Shown here: positions 5,911-6,824 of the stretch, piece by piece
Position numbering within the stretch: the first letter of the stretch is position 1
Layout: each line of letters opens with the position of its first letter
NCBI GenBank assembly: GCA_902492275.1
Contig: CABUKW010000151.1
Span: 1-6,824, forward strand
DNA from: an uncultured Peptococcaceae bacterium
GTDB taxonomy: Bacteria > Bacillota > Peptococcia > Peptococcales > Peptococcaceae
DNA: 6,824 bases
Reading direction: 5' to 3'
The notes under the pieces: generated by a model
Databases searched by the model: none
Seen by the model: only the letters and a program-made list of their open reading frames with translations
Told to the model about the DNA's origin: nothing
Position numbers and translations under genes: made by a program

Positions 5911-5962
5911 TTGACACAAAACTTCGATTGACTATCACTACAGAATGTTATAAATTTATAGT
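5911..5962 (+). promoter_or_regulatory. Candidate promoter region of the UPF0182 gene
   Basis: Two direct copies of TTGAC lie 17 bases apart, TTGACA at 5911-5916 and TTGACT at 5928-5933. TATAAA (5949-5954) lies 15 bases after the second, a short spacing, and TATCAC (5933-5938) lies 16 bases after the first. TATAAA is the left half of the perfect 12-bp palindrome TATAAATTTATA (5949-5960). Which pair is used cannot be settled by eye. Confidence 0.4.
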
Positions 5963-5978
5963 AATGAACGCTATGTTA

Positions 5979-5985
5979 GGAGGAG
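5979..5985 (+). promoter_or_regulatory. Strong ribosome binding site for a TTG start
   Basis: GGAGGAG is followed by six bases (ATTTTT) and then TTG at 5992. No ATG or GTG lies in a suitable position, and the first in-frame ATG is 83 codons later inside conserved sequence. The site therefore fixes TTG as the start. Confidence 0.8.
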
Positions 5986-5991
5986 ATTTTT

Positions 5992-6824
5992 TTGAACAAA
6001 CTAGCCAAATTAGGCAAAGTAGGGATCCTTATCGCCATACTGCTTGTGCTGGCTGTCTTTCTGCCGCAGATTGCCCACTTTTCCACCGACTACCTATGGT
6101 TTCGGGAATTAGGGTATCAAACGGTATTTTTGAAATTTACCTTTGCTAAATTTGCCATAGGCTTTGTGGTGTTTTTGCTGGTGTTCCTGCTGACCTATTG
6201 CACCTTGCAGGTTACGACCAAATATCAGCCGGAAATAACCATGGAAAACGATACCGTTGTCAACGTGCCGGGCAAAAAAGCCGGCAAACGGCTGTTGGCG
6301 CTGATTCCTGCGCTGATTTTAGGTTTGCTGGCAGGCTGGCTGTCGGCTACTGCCCTTTGGCAGAATATTCTGCTTTTTCTCAACCAAACGCCGGCCGGTG
6401 TAACAGACCCTGTTTTTCAGCGGGACATCAGTTTTTACTTTTTTAATTTATCGTTGCTGGAAACCGCATATCAACTGGCCATTTTCTTTCTGTCGGTCAT
6501 TTTCCTGTGCAACCTGCTGATTACCTTTTATTTGCAGGGTTTTCGCAAAAAAACGGTAAAACTCATGGCCAAACGCATTGTCTATTTTGCAGTGGCTTTC
6601 TTGCTGCTGCTCATCGTCGGCTTTCAGCTGCAAGCCGCCCAACTGCTTTATACCCAGGACGGCTCTGTTTACGGCGCTGGTTACACCGATTTGAAAGTAA
6701 CGTTGCCTATGTATTATCTGGCTTCTGCTGCTTGCGTATTGGCCGCCGTCACCTTGCTGGCCGGCATGAAAAAGAAAAGTTTCAAGCTGGCCGCTATCGG
6801 CCCTGCCGTGCTGGTGCTTGTTTT
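5992..6824 (+). CDS. UPF0182 family multi-pass membrane protein, N-terminal part (runs off right edge)
   Basis: The first 277 codons of a UPF0182 (COG1615) protein are present. The family is found in Firmicutes, actinobacteria and cyanobacteria, and full members are usually around 900 residues, so most of the gene lies beyond the window. Its function is unknown to me. It begins LNKLAKLGKVGILIAILLV, with the TTG read as Met. Family landmarks are DYLWFRELGYQTVF (33-46), DPVFQRDISFYFFNLSLLE (139-157) and YGAGYTDLKVTLPMYY (227-242). Hydrophobic segments at roughly 10-28, 50-72, 102-125, 158-181, 194-213 and 241-258, plus the start of another at 265, predict an integral membrane protein. A charged, hydrophilic stretch lies between the second and third segments (75-100). 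It is transcribed away from the BsuPI-domain gene. The start is set by a strong ribosome binding site. The reading frame is clean to the edge. Confidence 0.92.
   Translation, partial: MNKLAKLGKVGILIAILLVLAVFLPQIAHFSTDYLWFRELGYQTVFLKFTFAKFAIGFVVFLLVFLLTYCTLQVTTKYQPEITMENDTVVNVPGKKAGKRLLALIPALILGLLAGWLSATALWQNILLFLNQTPAGVTDPVFQRDISFYFFNLSLLETAYQLAIFFLSVIFLCNLLITFYLQGFRKKTVKLMAKRIVYFAVAFLLLLIVGFQLQAAQLLYTQDGSVYGAGYTDLKVTLPMYYLASAACVLAAVTLLAGMKKKSFKLAAIGPAVLVLV

Noticed and set aside
5892..6149. Plus-strand open frame of 85 codons overlapping the start of the UPF0182 gene
   Set aside because: It has no ribosome binding site at its ATG and overlaps, in another frame, sequence with clear UPF0182 motifs and a strong ribosome binding site at 5979-5985.
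1..6824. CRISPR array, insertion sequence, tRNA or rRNA gene
   Set aside because: No regularly spaced repeats, transposase-like frames, terminal inverted repeats, or tRNA/rRNA-like sequence were seen on either strand.

Overview
The window looks like chromosomal DNA from an anaerobic Firmicute. A Negativicutes-type or related clostridial lineage is my best guess, but it is inferred from gene families and not from a database match. The grounds are oxygen-independent (Cbi-type) cobalamin genes including a CbiE-CbiT fusion, strong AGGAGG-like ribosome binding sites, one TTG start, a protein combining a peptidoglycan-binding domain with a BsuPI domain, and a UPF0182 membrane protein.

Bases 1-4767 hold a tightly packed minus-strand operon of corrin-ring genes, in transcription order cbiD, cbiJ, cbiET, cbiA and the start of cobT, which leaves the window at base 1. 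Spacing is close throughout. There are 9 nt between cbiD and cbiJ, 39 nt between cbiJ and cbiET, 1 nt between cbiET and cbiA, and a 44-nt overlap between cbiA and cobT. CbiD methylates C1 of cobalt-precorrin-5B, CbiJ reduces the product, CbiE and CbiT carry out the C5 and C15 methylations with decarboxylation, and CbiA amidates cobyrinate at a and c. CobT acts later, activating the lower-ligand base for nucleotide-loop assembly. Other required steps (cbiK/X, L, H, F, G, C, P, cobU, cobS and others) are not in the window.

Bases 4768-5090 are gene-free. They carry a convincing sigma70-type promoter for the cbi operon (TTGACA, 18 nt, TAAAAT), with small dyads over its -35 element and inside its spacer. 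A rho-independent terminator for the gene upstream lies at the far end. I see no cobalamin riboswitch here, although one is common before such operons.

Bases 5091-5855 (minus) encode a 254-residue protein with an N-terminal peptidoglycan-binding domain, a proline-rich linker holding a tandem 13-residue repeat, and a C-terminal BsuPI-type beta domain. A 136-bp divergent intergenic region (5856-5991) separates it from the plus-strand UPF0182 gene, which starts at a TTG at 5992 and runs off the right edge.

Most of the window is well-known cobalamin biosynthesis. I found no clear evidence of a new system. The points most worth a second look are how the operon is regulated without a visible riboswitch, the architecture of the BsuPI protein, and the divergent promoter region.
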